Part shown: positions 39,367 to 50,085 of the stretch, piece by piece
Position numbering within the stretch: position 1 is the stretch's first letter
How the letters are laid out: every line of letters begins with the position of its first letter
Origin: Proales similis
Taxonomy: Eukaryota > Rotifera > Eurotatoria > Ploima > Proalidae
Assembly (NCBI GenBank): GCA_019059635.1
Contig: JAGVRJ010000010.1
Coordinates: 126,501-190,500 of the forward strand
Direction: 5' to 3'
DNA: 64,000 bases
Translations under genes and position numbers: made by a program
Notes under the pieces: generated by a model
What the model was told of the DNA's origin: nothing
Databases searched by the model: none
Seen by the model: only the letters and a program-made list of their open reading frames with translations

Positions 39367-42300
39367 CTATTTGCGAGTGGGTCCCCAGGACGCTTTTTGC
39401 GAGACGCCGGCAGCACTGCCTGACGCGCCAATAGTGGGAAAGTCGTCCATGTTGCTGGTGTCCGGCGGAATGCCGTCCTGCTCCCATGGAGCGCCTCTGA
39501 CCACAAAGCCGTTCGAGCTCGGCTTGCTCGACTCTTTGGCTGGCTGCCTCGACGGGTGAGTGTATTTCTCGCGGTCGGTCACGTCCTGAAGGTACTCTTC
39601 CTCAAGATTTTTCAGATGATCGATCGTGTCGTCGATGGCCTCCTGATCAAGGCCCTTGATGACAACGACGTCCGACTCGCGGCTGGCGAATATGATGTCC
39701 ACATTGAACTTCTCCTTGATCTTGTTCAGAGCCTTGCGCTGGTAGCCAATAATGCGCGAGTGAACTCGCTGGTCGATTTCGACCTCCTCGACAATCTTGC
39801 GCGCGTCCTCGTCTATCAGACGCCTGTACTGCTCGGCAACGGCGTCTACATTCTCTTTGAGGCCTCGAATAACAATTCGCTCGGGCTCGTTCTTGCGGCT
39901 AAAGTCGATTTTCACATGGTGCTTCTTTTCCAGCTTGGTCGCTTCGCTGCCGTTTAGGCCTTTGAGCTGATTGAGCATGTGCGGCTGCACATTCTCTATT
40001 TCGACCGTGTAATTGTTCAAATCGAGCTCAGTGAGCAGACGGCCGAGCTCCTCTTTGGCCAGTTCGATCTCGTCTCGCTTGCCGACCAGCTGCAAATCTT
40101 CGCTCTCCTCGTCGCGTTTGGGCACGTTCACTTGGACATGGAATTGATTGCGCAAGTTGTTGAGAATCTCGGCCTTGTTTGCCACCAGATCTTTGTGATA
40201 TTTTTTGGGGAATGCGAACGCCTCAGTGACGGGCACCATGGCCATGATGGCCTCACGGGCCCGTTCACAATTCTCTTTTAGGCCGCTCACTGTGATCGTG
40301 TCGCTCTCTTCTTCTCTGGCAGGAAAGTTCAGATCGACCTTGAACTGATCGCTGATCTCCTTTGAGTTGACACCCTGACGTCCGATTATGGCCTGATGGT
40401 GTTTGTGCGGAATCTCAAGCACGAGCTCGATTCTGTTCTCGAGCTCCCAAACCTCGTGCTCAAGTCGCTGCTTGGCCGCTTGGACAGCGTCGCGCGGTCC
40501 TTTCAGACTCACTGTGTTGGTGCTTGAGCCGGCCTTGGGAAATAAGATTTTCACGTTGCAGTTCTCGGCGCTGATCTTCTCCAAGATTCGCGTTCGCTTG
40601 TTCACAAAGTGCTTGTGCCACTTGGAGTCAATCTCAAGCTCGTCGTTGACCAGCTCTTCGAGGTTTTTAATGCTCGCCTCGAGCTCGACTCGGGCGGCCT
40701 TCACGTCCTCCTTCTTGCCCATGATGATGACCGTGTCGCTCAATTCGTTGTTATTCTTGTCCTCGGTCGTTCGCGCGCCTCCTTGGCTGCTGGGAAACAG
40801 AACGCGAACGTTGTACTTTTGTCGAAGAGAGTTCACATTGCTGCCGTTTCGGCCGACAAGGAACCGGTGGAACTCGAGCTTGGCGTGCACCTCTTCAGTG
40901 TAGCTCTCCTCGGTTTTCATTTCGGCAAGCTTGAGCAGCTCTTGTCGAGCGTTCTCCACCTCGGGCATGGGTCCGCGAAGAGTGATCTGGCTCGTAGAGT
41001 CGCGCGGGAAGTTGATTATCACGCCGCCATGGTCACTTCGCAGCTGTTTAATAATCGCGCCGCCCTTGCCAATGAGGGCAGTGTGAAGATTCTGCGGAAT
41101 GTCCACATGCAGTTCTTTGATGTTGATCAGCTCGGCCACTTTGTCTTCGATCAGCTTGCGCGCCTTCTTCACATTATCCTGGCGGCCGACGAGCACGATG
41201 GCGCTCGAGTCGGAGTCTTCGCTCGGCACCTCGATGCGGGTGCTGGTGTCGTCGCGGATCTTTCGAATGAAAGCTCCCTGACGCCCGATAATGAGCTTGT
41301 GGAACTCCTTCAGAATGGGCATCTCTTCCTGGTAGTTGCTCTCGGACAGCTCGGTGGCGAGCGCCTTCAAATGCTTGAAGCACGCCTCGACATCGTCCTT
41401 GTTGCCGCGGATGGTGACCACGTCACTCTTTTCCTGCACGTTCGGAATGTTTATCTGAACGTTGTTGAACTTGGCGCGGATCTCGTTCAAGTTCTTTCCG
41501 CTCTTGCCGATTATGTTCGAATGGTATCTCTGCTCGATAATTATGTCCTTGGAGCGTTCGTTCTGCAGCTTGCCAATCAGCTCGGTCAAGTTTTGCTTGG
41601 CCTTTTGAACGGACTCTTTGGCGCCCTCTATGCGCAGCACGCTGGCCGATAGGGCGTCACTGGGCAAGCGAATGTTGACGTCAAACTCCTTGTTGAGCTT
41701 GCCGAGTTTGGCCGCGATCTGCTGCTGGAGCTTGGCCTCGAACGGCACCTCGGCGAAGGCCATGCAGCGCTGAAGCTCCTGTGAGATGTTGAACAGACGC
41801 TCGCTGACCTTGTCGACCTCGTCGGGCGGCCCTTCGATGGTGATTTTATCAGTGTCGGAGAACTTGACATACGTGGCCGGGTACTCGGCGGTGATGCGAG
41901 ATATGTTGGAGCCCTTCTCTCCAATCATGTATCTGTGAAGCCAGTGAGGAGCATCAATGCTCTTGTTGACCACCGAGTTGGCTTTGGCGCAGACCGCAGC
42001 CAAGGCAGTGCCCAGCGACGGCTGAACGCCGATCAAGTAAATGGTGTCCTCGTTCGAGTCGAGCTTGGGCACTTGGACGTAGACGTCGTAGTCTCTGAAT
42101 ATGTCGTGCAAGAAAGAGCCGTTCTTGCCGATGATCAGCTTGTGCTGACTCTTCGGGATGGGCAATGGAAGCTTGGTGACGTTCTGCTTGGCCTTCTGAC
42201 TGTAAATCTGTTTGATGGCGTTGCAGGCAGCCTCGACCTTTTCTCGCTCGCCCGAGACGACAATCTCCTCCTTGTCAACGGCCGCGGGCGGAACGTTTAT

Positions 42301-43017
42301 CTTGACGCCGGTTCGGGCGCCGATCTCGTTCGCAATTTCGTTGTTGCTGCCTCTGATCCACGGATGGTAGAGCTTGGGGATCTGCACCCGCTCCACAGTA
42401 TTGCGAGTGAAGTCGTCGACCATGCTGCGGATTTCGCTCTTGGCCAGCTCGATGCAGTCGCGCGGCCCGCTGATGCTGATCAGCTCCGAGCTGTTGTCCG
42501 ACTTGGGCACTTGAATTCGAGTGCCAGTTCGCTCTTGCAGCTCCTTGAGGATGCCGCCCGCCTTGCCAATCAGCGACTTGTGCGCATCCTTGGGCACGCG
42601 CAGCTGCTCCTCGTGCTCTTCGGTGAGTTCGTTGAGAATGGCTCGCTTGGCCTCGGCAACTTTCTCCTCGTTGCCGCTGATTGTTATGTGAAGACTCTGG
42701 TCCTTGCTTGAGCAAATGCCAAGAGTCACGCCGAGTCGAGCGGCGATCTCTTCGCACTTTTTGTTTGTCTCGTTGCCGAACTGGCGACTCTTGCGCTCCT
42801 TGATGGGCACGTGAAAAACCTGGCTGACGTTCTGCGGTCGAATTGTGAGCTTGGGCGCCTCGTTGTTGAACATGCTTCGCATGCTGGTGGCCGCGCTCGG
42901 CAGCGACGGAAAGCCTGTGTCGTAGTTTTCGACATGCTGCTCGCCGCTGTTGCTGCTGCTGGTAGTCGCCTCAATTACACCGTTGCTGCCTTCCATGTGA
43001 TCAACCTCAATACTCAT
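39367..43017 (-). CDS. HDLBP: Vigilin, multi-KH RNA-binding protein
   Basis: Vigilin binds mRNAs and tRNAs at the ER and supports translation and RNA stability. This single uninterrupted frame gives 1216 residues (human 1268). The N-terminus has YDTGFPSLPS and SQVFHVPIKERKSRQFG, like the vertebrate FPPLPE and TQVFHVPLEERK. About 14 tandem KH units follow, many with intact GxxG loops (SLIGKAGGILK, LIIGKNGSFLH, NIIGKSGKNLN, LIIGRQGAFIR, ALIGKGGAIIK, FLVGRNGSNVN, AIIGRQGVNSK, RIIGYQRKALN). Several repeats have lost GxxG (WIRGSNNEIAN, HFVNKRTRILE, DLVANKAEILN). The end GFVVRGAPWEQ...WGPTRK equals the vertebrate GFVVRDAPW and WGPKR. A 3.65 kb gene with no intron is unusual for this family. Confidence 0.97.
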   Translation of the reverse strand: MSIEVDHMEGSNGVIEATTSSSNSGEQHVENYDTGFPSLPSAATSMRSMFNNEAPKLTIRPQNVSQVFHVPIKERKSRQFGNETNKKCEEIAARLGVTLGICSSKDQSLHITISGNEEKVAEAKRAILNELTEEHEEQLRVPKDAHKSLIGKAGGILKELQERTGTRIQVPKSDNSSELISISGPRDCIELAKSEIRSMVDDFTRNTVERVQIPKLYHPWIRGSNNEIANEIGARTGVKINVPPAAVDKEEIVVSGEREKVEAACNAIKQIYSQKAKQNVTKLPLPIPKSQHKLIIGKNGSFLHDIFRDYDVYVQVPKLDSNEDTIYLIGVQPSLGTALAAVCAKANSVVNKSIDAPHWLHRYMIGEKGSNISRITAEYPATYVKFSDTDKITIEGPPDEVDKVSERLFNISQELQRCMAFAEVPFEAKLQQQIAAKLGKLNKEFDVNIRLPSDALSASVLRIEGAKESVQKAKQNLTELIGKLQNERSKDIIIEQRYHSNIIGKSGKNLNEIRAKFNNVQINIPNVQEKSDVVTIRGNKDDVEACFKHLKALATELSESNYQEEMPILKEFHKLIIGRQGAFIRKIRDDTSTRIEVPSEDSDSSAIVLVGRQDNVKKARKLIEDKVAELINIKELHVDIPQNLHTALIGKGGAIIKQLRSDHGGVIINFPRDSTSQITLRGPMPEVENARQELLKLAEMKTEESYTEEVHAKLEFHRFLVGRNGSNVNSLRQKYNVRVLFPSSQGGARTTEDKNNNELSDTVIIMGKKEDVKAARVELEASIKNLEELVNDELEIDSKWHKHFVNKRTRILEKISAENCNVKILFPKAGSSTNTVSLKGPRDAVQAAKQRLEHEVWELENRIELVLEIPHKHHQAIIGRQGVNSKEISDQFKVDLNFPAREEESDTITVSGLKENCERAREAIMAMVPVTEAFAFPKKYHKDLVANKAEILNNLRNQFHVQVNVPKRDEESEDLQLVGKRDEIELAKEELGRLLTELDLNNYTVEIENVQPHMLNQLKGLNGSEATKLEKKHHVKIDFSRKNEPERIVIRGLKENVDAVAEQYRRLIDEDARKIVEEVEIDQRVHSRIIGYQRKALNKIKEKFNVDIIFASRESDVVVIKGLDQEAIDDTIDHLKNLEEEYLQDVTDREKYTHPSRQPAKESSKPSSNGFVVRGAPWEQDGIPPDTSNMDDFPTIGASGSAAGVSQKASWGPTRK

Positions 43018-46000
43018 TGTCCAACAAGCACCTAAAACACTCTAATTCTAAATTGTTCAAGTTCGACTGAGAAAAAGAAGCCAAGAGATGCGAGCATGTC
43101 AAAGACAAAGAACAACAAAGAAAAAAAATAGATTGAGAGAAGGAATAGAGAAGAAAAGGCAAACTAGTCGAGAAGTGGGGGAGAGTGAAGAGAAAAGAGC
43201 GCTCTCAGCAAACCAGGGCAGGCGCAAGCGCGCGCTTAATCGTGTGTCGACTTGGCTCGGTTTTGTTAAACGTGGAGCGATCATACACGACTTGCGTGCG
43301 TTTAATGGCTGAGCCGTGCAAAGCAATGTGCGCAAGCCGCTCGGGCTGCCACGTCTCATTTGTCTTATGCGACGAGGTCAACGAATGTAGGTGAGCAGGA
43401 TAATAAGGCTTGCGCCCAATCATCTCAAAGTTTGAAGAGAGCTCTCGTTTCTTCTTAACCATCACTCTACAACACTTCTAACCAACGGCCTCTCTCCTCT
43501 TTTCATTTGTGTTCTTGTTCGATAAGCTTTTATGCGCCATGATCATAAACTTGAGTTTACTTGTGCGCGCTTATGTCTGTGTCTATGTGAGAGTGTGTGT
43601 GCGTGCGTGCACGAGCTCTATATTGCTCTACGTGTAGGAAAAGATAGGAGACGGTCGGGTCACGAACGGAGGAGCGCGGGTCGACGAGCCTCGCCCAGAT
43701 GCGCGCGGCTCTATCACGCTGCGCTTCGTCGTGGCAATTCAAAATCTGTTTCGTCTATCTCTTCTCTCTGCGGCCCTTGTGCGTACACACAAGCAATCGT
43801 CCTTGAACGCTTTAGAATCAAATCAAATGCGGACCGGCTGAAGCGTTTGACTTTTACACGTCATAATTGGACCATAATTCGCTCAACTATTCTAAACTTG
43901 CGCTCTCAACATTTCCTATTCTATGTGCTCCATGTTCAAACCAACCGAACAAAAGCGCACGGCCCAAGGGTAGACTCAGTCGGTTCTCATCATTGATCGG
44001 GAACGGGATGCTCTGATCGCATCTAACTATTCGAACAGAACCGAACGAGGCGGAGCAGCAGCGGGCAGACGAAAGAAAAAGCGTAGAATTGGCTTGGCAA
44101 TTTCGACACGCCGCGGAACAACGCGCGCTGCGGTCGCGGAGGTTTAAGCTGCTCGGAAACGAGGTCGGCAGATAGTTACTCGAGTCAGACACTTGCATCT
44201 AATCTGTTCGATTCAAGATGCGTGTTTAAGTGTGTGTTCGATTGACAACTGCTTGCTGAGTGCTAAGAGCCATTTTAAAACCCAATTAGAGCGAGAGAAG
44301 GTGAAATAGACACAAACAAAAAGAAGAGGCGAATGACTAGATGCCTTTTTAGTGAATTGAGAGAAGTATTTCTTTTCTCTTGTTTATTCTAATTTGCTCG
44401 ATTGTCTAATGAGCGCCGCGGAGGTAAAGAGACAGTGAAAACAGGGCAAGGGAAAAGAGAGAGAAATATTTGAATTGGTTAAAAAAAAAAAATTTGAAAT
44501 TATAAATTAATGAGAAAAAACGCATGAAATTGACGCTAATGCAGACGAAGGCATTGTTTGCTGGTATTTACAGGCTATTAATTGCTTGTTTTGAGCTGCT
44601 TAGCATTTCGCTAGATAGGGAGAAATGTGCTCGGAACGGAGAGAAGAGTTGGCAGCAACAAGAGCCAATTTAATTTGAAGCATATTTTGCCTCCGACCTC
44701 GGCAACTGATTTCAATAGCGATTAGAATTTATTCAAAACAACTGGCGCAGTAATTAAGCAGCTTTGAAGGGCAAACATTTCATGTGGAGAAAACAAGCGA
44801 AATTTGCGATCGAGTCTCAAGCGATTACAAATGGAGGGCGAGAGAGAGAGGAGAAAGGCGGGCGGGGCGATCGATTTCCAAGTCAAATTTGAGAACTCTT
44901 TGATGAAAATGAAGAGCCAAGTTTATTCTAATATTTGTAAACAAGCACCTTAAGTGAGCATGAACGGCGCTTGAATGGGGCCTAGAGACGAGTGACTAAG
45001 TCGGTTAGAAGGTGAGTTCGCGAGAGAAGTTGGAGAGCGAACAAACAAAAAATTCTTTCCACTTCTTAGCCTCGTTAATCCCCGCGGGCTTGTTGAGCCA
45101 AGTAAGGGAAGCAGCAGACGACTACTTGGAAATATTCGCTTTTTCTTATTCAACAACAACAACAACGACGACGACGAAGAGCGGTGCATATTGTTGGCAA
45201 ATAACCGCTTTCCAATTCAAACAAGCTTCGAATATGATTTGGTTAAGGAGGCCAGGCTAGAATGGCAAAGATGGTGGCAGAGCAATTATTTTGAGTAGAT
45301 CAAATGAATGTCAAATGCTTGCCAAAACCACTAAATAGTTTGCTTGTTGCACTTAAAATTGGGTTCGCTTGTTCGGAGGTAAATTACATAAATGGCGAAA
45401 ATTTTCGTTTTATTACACAAGAGGACAGAAAGCGTTCTTAAATGAGAGTCAGGCAAATAGACAAAGAGAGGGAAGGGAGGCAGAGATAGTGAGCGAAGAA
45501 AAGAGGAAGCGCTGTAGAATGGAGCGAAACCAAGAGAATTTGAAATAATCAAAGAAATTAGAGACGCAGTAGGAGAAAATTGTCGGAAGAATTACATCAG
45601 ATTAACGAGATTATTAAACATGTCGAGTGAACATTTAGGAACGAGCGTTGAAGATAAATGGAGCCGAGAGTTGTGAACGCGCCTCAATCATTTATCAACT
45701 CGGCGATAGAATCACAGAATCTGACGACGGGTGAGCAAGTGCAACCCGCATTAACATGTATGTGTTGGCGTAGAGAAATGTGGAATGAAAGATGGCTGAG
45801 ACGGCAAGAGGCAATGAAGAGAGCGAGCGTGTCAGAGAAGGGATAATGAGAAAAACTATCATTCGAATTGGGCTCATTCGCCCGAACGCGTTAACTTCAC
45901 ATTCCGACTTAATGACTGGTCTCGAGCATTTGGCCCGGCTACACCAAGACTAGGCTTGAATAGGCGAGCAAAAATATTCGCTGCATTTTTATCCATTTTT

Positions 46001-47875
46001 GCATTTGATGCTCACAAACGCAATTAGATTTGGAAGCTATTCCGGCCGCTTGCATAAGCGCCCTCTCGCCTCGTTCTAATTCTCAGGGCCTTGAGGATTT
46101 TTTCTCTCATTTTTTTTTTCTTACTCTTGTTCTTAAATAATTCAACACACAAAATCAAACAGAACTACATTATATTATTTTTGCATATAAAGCACACACA
46201 CACACACCAAAAATACTCACTCTCGCTCTCTCTCTCTCTCTATTTCTTATTGGTGCTTAAATTTTTCGACTTGGAAATTCATTTCTAGCTTAGTGGGCTT
46301 TGACTTGATTTAGCAATTGACTTGAAGTTTGCTTGTTATTTATTCGATTCGAGTTGAAACCTTAGACGATTGGCGGTGTGAGTAAATTAGATAAAACAAA
46401 GAAGCTATTTCAAGCTCGGATGCACCACCTCGCAGCTCTCTTCTGACGCTCTCTCTCTCTCTTCAAAGCGCATTTTTTATGATATAATCATAATTGTTTA
46501 TACAATATGATATGTATTATTGCTCTTATTCTTTTTTCTTCTTGTTGTGCTTGTTGTTATTATAGCTGGGCGCTATTGTTGGTTGTATTAAATTTATTTT
46601 ACGATTATATTTTTTATTATTCCATTTCGGCTTGAAAACAAATTAATTAAACGCATAAAGCCGAATGAGACTGCGCTTTGTTCGTATCGGCCATACTCTC
46701 TCTCTCTCCTTCTTTCCCGCGCGCGCACACACACACACACTGGCTTCTAATAGTTGCCTCTCTAAATTTCTTCTTTTCATTTTTCTCGAGTACCAGTCAA
46801 TTTGTGCTTTTTATATTTTGTTGCTCAGGGTTAATACGAATAAAATACAGTTTTGGTGGTGCAAGGAGAACGGCATTTGCGGAATCGATCGAGCGCCAAT
46901 TTAGAGTTTAGTTTAGGGCCTCTTTTTTCTCTTCTTCATTTGTGTACATTCATAACTTTATAAATATCAAGATTCATATGAATTGAGAGGAGTTGTTCTA
47001 CAATCAAGATGAAGATGATGGCGATGACGTATAAATGCGCTTCGTTCTGCCTGCCGGGGCAAATTTTTGCCCAGTTTTAAACAAAATTCTTTGCCGCTAC
47101 TCTGTTTTGTTGGCTAATCTGTTTGGCTGGCTAATTTGTTTCTCTTTATTTGCTCGGATGCCATGCCCTATCTGATTGTGTGCGATCTGCAAATCGCTGC
47201 CGTTTCTCAACCTCGGGCGCGCTCCAATCGTCCAAGTTTTGAATCCATGCCCGCGACCGTTTCGGCGCACAATTTGTTTACTTTAACTACATAAATTTTT
47301 TTTTATGATTCATTAGGCTCTAAATCACGAAAATGGATGATCATCATCGTGATGATCCTGATCATAAATATTTATTGTATCTGGTCTGCATGTGAAAGCA
47401 ACTTAAGAAACGCAGCAATTACCAACCATAATTATATCGTAAAAACATGCACGAGATATTATTATTATTATTTATCAGAGAGAAAGAAGAAACATGAACT
47501 CAGTTGGATTTACATCCGATAGAGCAACGATCAAGCCACAAACACACACGATCGCTTGTTCTGATTAGCACCGATCACAATTAATTTATTATCATTCTAT
47601 CGCCACAGTTTATTTATTGTTCTCAATTTTGATTGAACCCTGCCCTTCCTCTACTTCCTCTCGAACGCTCAGTGGCTGCAGCCTGCTTGACTCTCTGATC
47701 TCTCTCTCTCTCTCTCGCACTCCGGTCTCTTTTCGATTAATTCGTCCGACAGGCCTGTTTACTATTATCTAACGGTCTCTTTATGAAATTGGCCTTCAAC
47801 CTGTGTGTGTGATCTTATTCAGACTCCGCTTGATTGCCTCTTAATTCAGTCCGTCTGATTTCTAGATTCACGCTG
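43018..47875. promoter_or_regulatory. 4.9 kb non-coding region between vigilin and the spalt-like gene
   Basis: This is the largest gene-free stretch. It is AT-rich in its right half, with poly-A, poly-T, GA, CT and CA runs. I found no supportable ORF, tRNA or known microRNA seed. It lies upstream of a developmental zinc-finger gene and may hold enhancers and a 5' exon of that gene; this is inferred from position only. Confidence 0.4.
46219..46241. repeat. CT microsatellite
   Basis: CT dinucleotide tract in the AT-rich gap; a CA run sits 15 bp upstream near 46194-46206. Confidence 0.8.
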
Positions 47876-49162
47876 ATGGAGCATAAAAGTCAGGCGGAGC
47901 GGTCGCACGCTCAGTCTAATTACGAGACGCAAAGTCTCACCGACGATATGGCCGAAACAAGCAGCTCAGTGTCGGAGCTGGACGACGTTTCGCGAGACGA
48001 AAGCTTCGAAGCGACTCACGTCCAAGCGCAGCCAATGTCTACCGCCAACAGTCAGCCTATTACAAGCAACCAAGTCGAGCAGCTCAGAGCTCAGGTGTCA
48101 GTTCTGCAGGCCCAGCAGGCAATTCAGCTCGAGCTAATAAAAACCCTGCAGCAAAAATTGGACGATCTGAGTAGTCAGGTTCAGTCGACTGTCGCAATCA
48201 AGCGAACGACCAGTGTAGAGCCAAGTCAAGAACGAGTCAAGCGGCACAAGTCACATTCAGGCGAATATGTGGACCAGAATGAACCGCCAAGCTACGGACG
48301 GCGGTCTGCAACAGCGGCAAGTTCGCTCACACCACCATCCGAGGTCTCAAGCTCAGAGGCAGCAGTCGAAGCGAAAAAGAACTCGGCGGCCAAAAGCAAC
48401 GAGTCGCTAAGGGCGGCTGATTTGAATCGAAGTTCGGGCGAATCTAAAGATGGACAATCGGCGTCCTCTTTTAAGCATCGATGCCAGCTGTGCGGTAAAG
48501 TGTTTGGCAGCGACTCGGCCGTTCAGATTCACATGAGGTCGCACACTGGCGAGCGACCTTTCCGCTGCAGCGTTTGTGGAAATCGGTTCTCCACCAAAGG
48601 CAATTTAAAAGTTCATTTTCAACGATTACACAAAGACCAAGAGCTGGTTCTCGATGAGCGACGCGACTCGCTCAACTCAACACCGCCGACATCGATGCGT
48701 TCGTCCACATCTTCCTCTTCTCCGAGTGGCTCGAACTGCGGCCTAAACGCATCGGAAATGAACGCACGAGATGCTTATTTCAATATTCAGAGCAACCATC
48801 ACCATAATCACCACCATCATCATCAACAGCAGCAGCAGCAGTCTAATCAACATCTAATTCAACCTACGCAAGCGATGCGAGAGAACAGCTTGGCAGAACT
48901 AAACGCATCCGGTTCAAGAATGGCGTCGAACGCGAGCAAAATGAGAGAGCTAGCCCAGACGTTCCAACTTGGTCAGACTAAAGAGCTAACGCCGGCTGCG
49001 GCAGCCGCTGCCGCTCTCCTCCTAAATCCCATATTCTCGTCGGCGTTTCAGGCCCAGCCGAATGCTCAAGAGCTTGCGAATAGTCTTTTGTTCAACATGA
49101 TGCGAAGTGAGCCCGCCGCACTGCCTGCCTCGGCTCTTTCCGGCTTCTTGCAGCGCACTTGA
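47876..49162 (+). CDS. SALL: Spalt-like (SALL) zinc-finger transcription factor with one finger pair
   Basis: Spalt proteins are repressors in appendage, neural and sensory development. This 428-residue frame carries one SALL-type C2H2 pair (about residues 203-255): [29 protein letters not shown] then [23 protein letters not shown], with the diagnostic GKVFGSDSA and [15 protein letters not shown] sequences. Upstream, [29 protein letters not shown] resembles the Gln-rich dimerisation stretch of SALL proteins. The C-terminal part has a His/Gln run and a poly-Ala stretch. Vertebrate and fly members have several finger pairs; only one is present here. TTTCTAG at about 47859-47865 suggests an upstream exon, which could encode the NuRD-binding MSRRKQ motif; I could not find it. 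Confidence 0.85.
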   Translation: MEHKSQAERSHAQSNYETQSLTDDMAETSSSVSELDDVSRDESFEATHVQAQPMSTANSQPITSNQVEQLRAQVSVLQAQQAIQLELIKTLQQKLDDLSSQVQSTVAIKRTTSVEPSQERVKRHKSHSGEYVDQNEPPSYGRRSATAASSLTPPSEVSSSEAAVEAKKNSAAKSNESLRAADLNRSSGESKDGQSASSFKHRCQLCGKVFGSDSAVQIHMRSHTGERPFRCSVCGNRFSTKGNLKVHFQRLHKDQELVLDERRDSLNSTPPTSMRSSTSSSSPSGSNCGLNASEMNARDAYFNIQSNHHHNHHHHHQQQQQQSNQHLIQPTQAMRENSLAELNASGSRMASNASKMRELAQTFQLGQTKELTPAAAAAAALLLNPIFSSAFQAQPNAQELANSLLFNMMRSEPAALPASALSGFLQRT

Positions 49163-49853
49163 TTGTAGGCCGGTCTAGATTGGCCGTCTGTCACCCTCTC
49201 CAGCCTCTGCCGCTTTAATCGAGCCGACGAACGGACAAAGAACAATTCAATACGAGGCACACACTATCAGCAGCAACTCTGGCAGCAAAAATTTCTCTTC
49301 CGCATCTTATTTTAAAACACCGCTGGTGATTCAGTTTGCTCACTTGTTAAATTCTCTTCGGTTGCTTGTGTGTTGCTTTTTTTTTTAATTCTTTTTCTAT
49401 TCTTTCAGAGTTCTCTGTTTCTGCATTGTTTTTAGTTCAATCTTTGTTTGGGCCGTCATTTACCGGCTCGGATAATTCAAATCTATTTTTTCTTTTCGCT
49501 TCTTGTTGTTCGCACTCTTGCACAAACGAATAAATTACTACGACAATCAGGCCATGATCGCCTATCAGCGCCGAAAAAAAAATAACAAACGCACACAATT
49601 GAAAGATTATTTGCGAGAAGAAAGCCGAACTTGAGAGCGAGACGAGCAAAGCCAAATGAGGTCAATTCATTCGTTTTTTATATTTACTCATCAGACTGCT
49701 TAGCAAACGACGCGAGTGCGGCAGAATTCCTAGAAATTAAAATTCATTTCTACTCGCGTAAATATTCACTTATCCGGATCGATTGATGAGGTAAACAAAA
49801 ACGATGGTGCGGTGGGAGAGAAAGCCGGTAATGGATACACGAGTCAAATGAGC

Positions 49854-49867
49854 GTTGTCCAGGGAAC
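49854..49867. promoter_or_regulatory. RFX X-box (distal) upstream of CEP72
   Basis: GTTGTCCAGGGAAC fits RYYNYY-N2-RRNRAC. It lies 219 bp upstream of the CEP72 start codon. Confidence 0.6.
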
Positions 49868-49953
49868 AGACGATTATGAGTGTAACCTACTGCTGCTGGA
49901 CAATGGTTGGCAGACAAACTCGCCGACTTGAACGCCGATCTGAGGCGAGTGTT

Positions 49954-49966
49954 GTTGCCGGGCAAC
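49954..49966. promoter_or_regulatory. RFX X-box (proximal) upstream of CEP72
   Basis: GTTGCCGGGCAAC fits RYYNYY-N1-RRNRAC with perfect half-site symmetry. It lies about 120 bp upstream of the CEP72 start codon. Confidence 0.75.
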
Positions 49967-50085
49967 ATCTGACTGGACGTAGTCTCTCGGGGCCACTCGA
50001 TCGCCATCTGGCTCTCTCTTTCGGCCTTTCTGTTGTTCTTGTCAGTCTAGAGCTCTTTAAAGCCTTTACACTATTCGCTCTCAAA

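Larger units (their letters stand above)
49163..50085. promoter_or_regulatory. SALL 3' flank and CEP72 promoter
   Basis: The left part is a T-rich 3' UTR. The right part carries two X-box motifs (49854-49867 and 49954-49966) ahead of CEP72. No coding gene seen. Confidence 0.55.

Noticed and set aside
40609-41652. 347-codon plus-strand ORF antisense to vigilin
   Set aside because: It is a complementary-strand shadow of the KH repeats; codon bias on the vigilin strand leaves the opposite frame open. No domain is recognisable.
41935-42711. 258-codon plus-strand ORF antisense to vigilin
   Set aside because: Same explanation as the other antisense frame over the KH repeat region.
43532-43996. 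154-codon ORF in the vigilin-SALL gap
   Set aside because: The composition is low complexity (Cys/Leu runs from GT-rich sequence) with no homology or splice support.
47331-47366. Short GATCATC/GATGATC inverted repeats
   Set aside because: The possible hairpin is under 10 bp per arm and arises from simple GAT/ATC repetition; no microRNA-like stem.
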